64,000 nt of DNA from UBA1351 sp964563505 (GTDB lineage: Bacteria; Bacillota; Clostridia; Lachnospirales; Vallitaleaceae): assembly GCA_964563505.1 (NCBI GenBank), contig CAZLXW010000008.1, positions 27,904 to 91,903 on the forward strand, in the 5' to 3' direction. How positions within the stretch are numbered: position 1 is the stretch's first letter; the number at the start of each line of letters is the position of its first letter. Shown here in pieces: positions 62,551 through 64,000 of this stretch. The position numbers and the translations under genes were made by a program. Below the pieces are notes generated by a model. It searched no databases and was not told the DNA's origin. It was given only the letters and a program-made list of their open reading frames with translations.

Positions 62551-63204
62551 ATGATTAAAATAGCACCATCAATATTATCAGCAGATTTTGCAAATTTAGG
62601 AAAAGAAGTTCAACGTATTGACGTGGCAGGTTGTGACATGGTTCATATCGATGTTATGGATGGACATTTTGTTCCCAACATTACATTTGGACCTCCTGTG
62701 ATAAAATCAATACGATCATTTACCGAAAAAACCTTTGATGTTCATTTAATGATTGAAAGCCCGGAGCGATATATCAAGGAATTTGTTGAGGCCGGAGCAG
62801 ATATTATTACCGTACATGCAGAAGCAACAACACATTTACATCGAATTTTACAATATATTAAATCATTTGGCATTAAAACCGGAGTATCCCTTAATCCGGG
62901 TACCCCGTTAAGTGTTTTAGATTATATTTTAGATGATATTGACATGGTACTGATTATGACAGTGAATCCTGGCTTTGGTGGACAAAGCTTTATTCCTGCT
63001 ATGTATGAAAAAATTAAAGCCTTATCAACAATAAAAGATATGCACAATAAAACCTTTGATATACAAGTGGATGGCGGCATTGGCTTAGATAATTTAAAAA
63101 GGGTTGTTGATGCCGGAGCAAATGTTATAGTTGCAGGTTCGGCTATATTTAAGGCAAAGGATTTGGAACTGCAAATCGAGAACTTTAAGTCCATTAATTT
63201 ATAA
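62551..63204 (+). CDS. rpe: Ribulose-phosphate 3-epimerase
   Basis: This 217-residue TIM-barrel enzyme interconverts ribulose 5-phosphate and xylulose 5-phosphate. It begins KIAPSILSADFANLG and contains VHIDVMDGHFVPNITFGP, VNPGFGGQSF and VDGGIGLDN, including the metal and phosphate sites. AAAGGAG selects the ATG at 62551; the frame is open 21 bases upstream at a TTG that precedes the ribosome site. It sits between rsgA and thiN as in B. subtilis. Confidence 0.95.
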   Translation: MIKIAPSILSADFANLGKEVQRIDVAGCDMVHIDVMDGHFVPNITFGPPVIKSIRSFTEKTFDVHLMIESPERYIKEFVEAGADIITVHAEATTHLHRILQYIKSFGIKTGVSLNPGTPLSVLDYILDDIDMVLIMTVNPGFGGQSFIPAMYEKIKALSTIKDMHNKTFDIQVDGGIGLDNLKRVVDAGANVIVAGSAIFKAKDLELQIENFKSINL

Positions 63205-63215
63205 GAGGTTAAAAG

Positions 63216-63878
63216 ATGAAGAAATGTTTGATTATAAGTGGAGGAGAGATTGAACCGAATGATCTTTTGAATTATTTAGAGATTCAAGATGAAGAACTTT
63301 ATATAATCGGAGTTGATGGAGGATGTCAGGTGCTTTATGACCATCATATTATTCCGCATCAGATTCTTGGAGATTTTGATACACTTGATCAAAAAATTCA
63401 AGAATTTTATATGAAGAAAAATATTTTTATCAATGCGTTAGATCCTGTAAAAGATATGACAGATACCCATGCTGCTTTTGAAGAAGCTCAAAAGATTGGG
63501 GCTGAAGAAATTGATGTTTTTGGCTTTTTCGGGACTCGCTTAGACCATTGTTTGGGAGCTTTAATGACTGCCTTTAAGTATTCAAAATGTATAAATATAC
63601 GTTTTTTTGATGAACATAATGTGGTTCATATTATTGATGGTAATCGTCAGCTTTTACTTGAAAAAAATTCCAAAGAATTACGGCGTACCTATAAATATAT
63701 TTCCATTATTCCTATCGAGCAAGCATGGATTATTCAAACGAAGAACTTGAAGTATCCTCTTGAATCTGCAGTTTTATCTCCTTATGATAGCTATGGTGTG
63801 AGTAATGAAATTATGAATGTTCAGGCAACCATTGACGTAAAAGACGGGAAGCTCTTCATTATACAGTCCAATGATTAA
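63216..63878 (+). CDS. thiN: Thiamine diphosphokinase
   Basis: This 220-residue kinase converts thiamine to thiamine diphosphate with ATP. Signatures are IIGVDGGCQVLYDHHIIPHQILGDFDTLD near residues 31-59, MTDTHAAFEEA, and FGFFGTRLDHCLGAL near residues 104-118. Together they form the catalytic site. AAGAGG precedes the ATG. It ends the long priA-to-thiN run. The convergent rpmB gene shares the terminator. Confidence 0.92.
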   Translation: MKKCLIISGGEIEPNDLLNYLEIQDEELYIIGVDGGCQVLYDHHIIPHQILGDFDTLDQKIQEFYMKKNIFINALDPVKDMTDTHAAFEEAQKIGAEEIDVFGFFGTRLDHCLGALMTAFKYSKCINIRFFDEHNVVHIIDGNRQLLLEKNSKELRRTYKYISIIPIEQAWIIQTKNLKYPLESAVLSPYDSYGVSNEIMNVQATIDVKDGKLFIIQSND

Positions 63879-63881
63879 TAG

Positions 63882-63941
63882 AAAAAAACAGGCCCTGCAA
63901 TCCATATCGCTTAGCGCGATAGAAATTGCAAGTCCTGTTTT
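63882..63941. terminator. Bidirectional terminator between thiN and rpmB
   Basis: AAAACAGG pairs with CCTGTTTT, and TGCAAT with ATTGCA, with an inner ATCGC/GCGAT hairpin. The outer A/T runs serve both strands. Only two short internal loops interrupt the stem. Confidence 0.8.
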
Positions 63942-63969
63942 ATCATTTTTTCAACTTCATATCCAATAA

Positions 63970-64000
63970 TTAAGCTCTTTCAACTTTGCCTGAACGTAAA
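63970..64000 (-). CDS. rpmB: 50S ribosomal protein L28, C-terminal end only
   Basis: The last nine codons on the minus strand read LRSGKVERA and then a stop at 63970-63972. This matches the C-terminus of L28, and its position facing thiN is the conserved Firmicutes arrangement. The rest lies beyond the window edge, so the call rests on nine residues plus context. Confidence 0.7.
   Translation of the reverse strand, partial: LRSGKVERA

Noticed and set aside
1..64000. CRISPR arrays, prophage, insertion sequences, tRNA or rRNA genes
   Set aside because: No spaced direct repeats, transposase, integrase, phage structural genes, cloverleaf genes or rRNA segments were recognised.

Overview
The window is a compact, low-GC bacterial chromosome segment, almost entirely housekeeping genes. 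It looks like a Gram-positive Clostridia member, probably of the Lachnospirales or a related lineage. The evidence is AT-rich codon use, strong AGGAGG ribosome sites, FabV-type enoyl reductase, NfnAB, a GerMN lipoprotein, a WalKR/PhoPR-like two-component pair, a PASTA kinase and the Firmicutes order prpC-prkC-rsgA-rpe-thiN facing rpmB. The species cannot be named from sequence alone. No tRNA, rRNA, CRISPR array, prophage or insertion sequence was seen, and no gene-free stretch exceeds 300 bases.

Layout. 0-3.5 kb: the N-terminal part of an MFS transporter (minus strand), a class I aminotransferase, and fabV behind a FabT-like operator. 3.5-7.0 kb: a ferredoxin-reductase-like flavoprotein behind a near-ideal Fur box; the eda-kdgK pair for 2-keto-3-deoxygluconate breakdown, with two dyads at its promoter; and a FadR-type GntR regulator that is the likely local controller. 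7.0-11.9 kb: clpB under a CIRCE element, a Spx/ArsC-like protein, a LiaF-like protein, a catalytically dead rhomboid-like membrane protein, and a small XRE regulator. 12-19 kb: a MscS channel, serC-serA-DUF1015, and hflK-hflC. 19-21.4 kb: glgB.

Arginine block, 21.4-33.4 kb: argG-argH on the minus strand and argJ-argB-argD-carA-carB on the plus strand, separated by cardiolipin synthase. Both arginine promoters share the same architecture and sequence, so common ArgR control is likely; argC and argF are absent. 33.5-38.2 kb: nfnAB (electron bifurcation), dgkA and glutamine-dependent nadE.

38.3-45.8 kb: comEA, response regulator, histidine kinase, GerMN lipoprotein, a ComEC split into two genes, holA, then rpsT in the opposite direction. 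This cluster mixes DNA uptake and signalling, and two of its genes lack a good conventional start codon. 46-50 kb: a RelQ-type alarmone synthetase, an RsuA-type pseudouridine synthase, a HAD phosphatase and YgiQ. 50.2-63.9 kb: a long co-oriented run, yicC-gmk-rpoZ then priA-def-fmt-yugP-rsmB-rlmN-prpC-prkC-rsgA-rpe-thiN, ending at a bidirectional terminator shared with rpmB.

The least explained DNA is a locally GC-rich, hairpin-dense stretch of about 140 bases at 24129-24267, between cls and the argG promoter. It looks like a structured RNA or a small palindromic repeat element. No clear new multi-gene system is visible. The best leads are this element, several unusual regulatory layouts, the split ComEC cluster, and the LiaF-like/pseudo-rhomboid pair.
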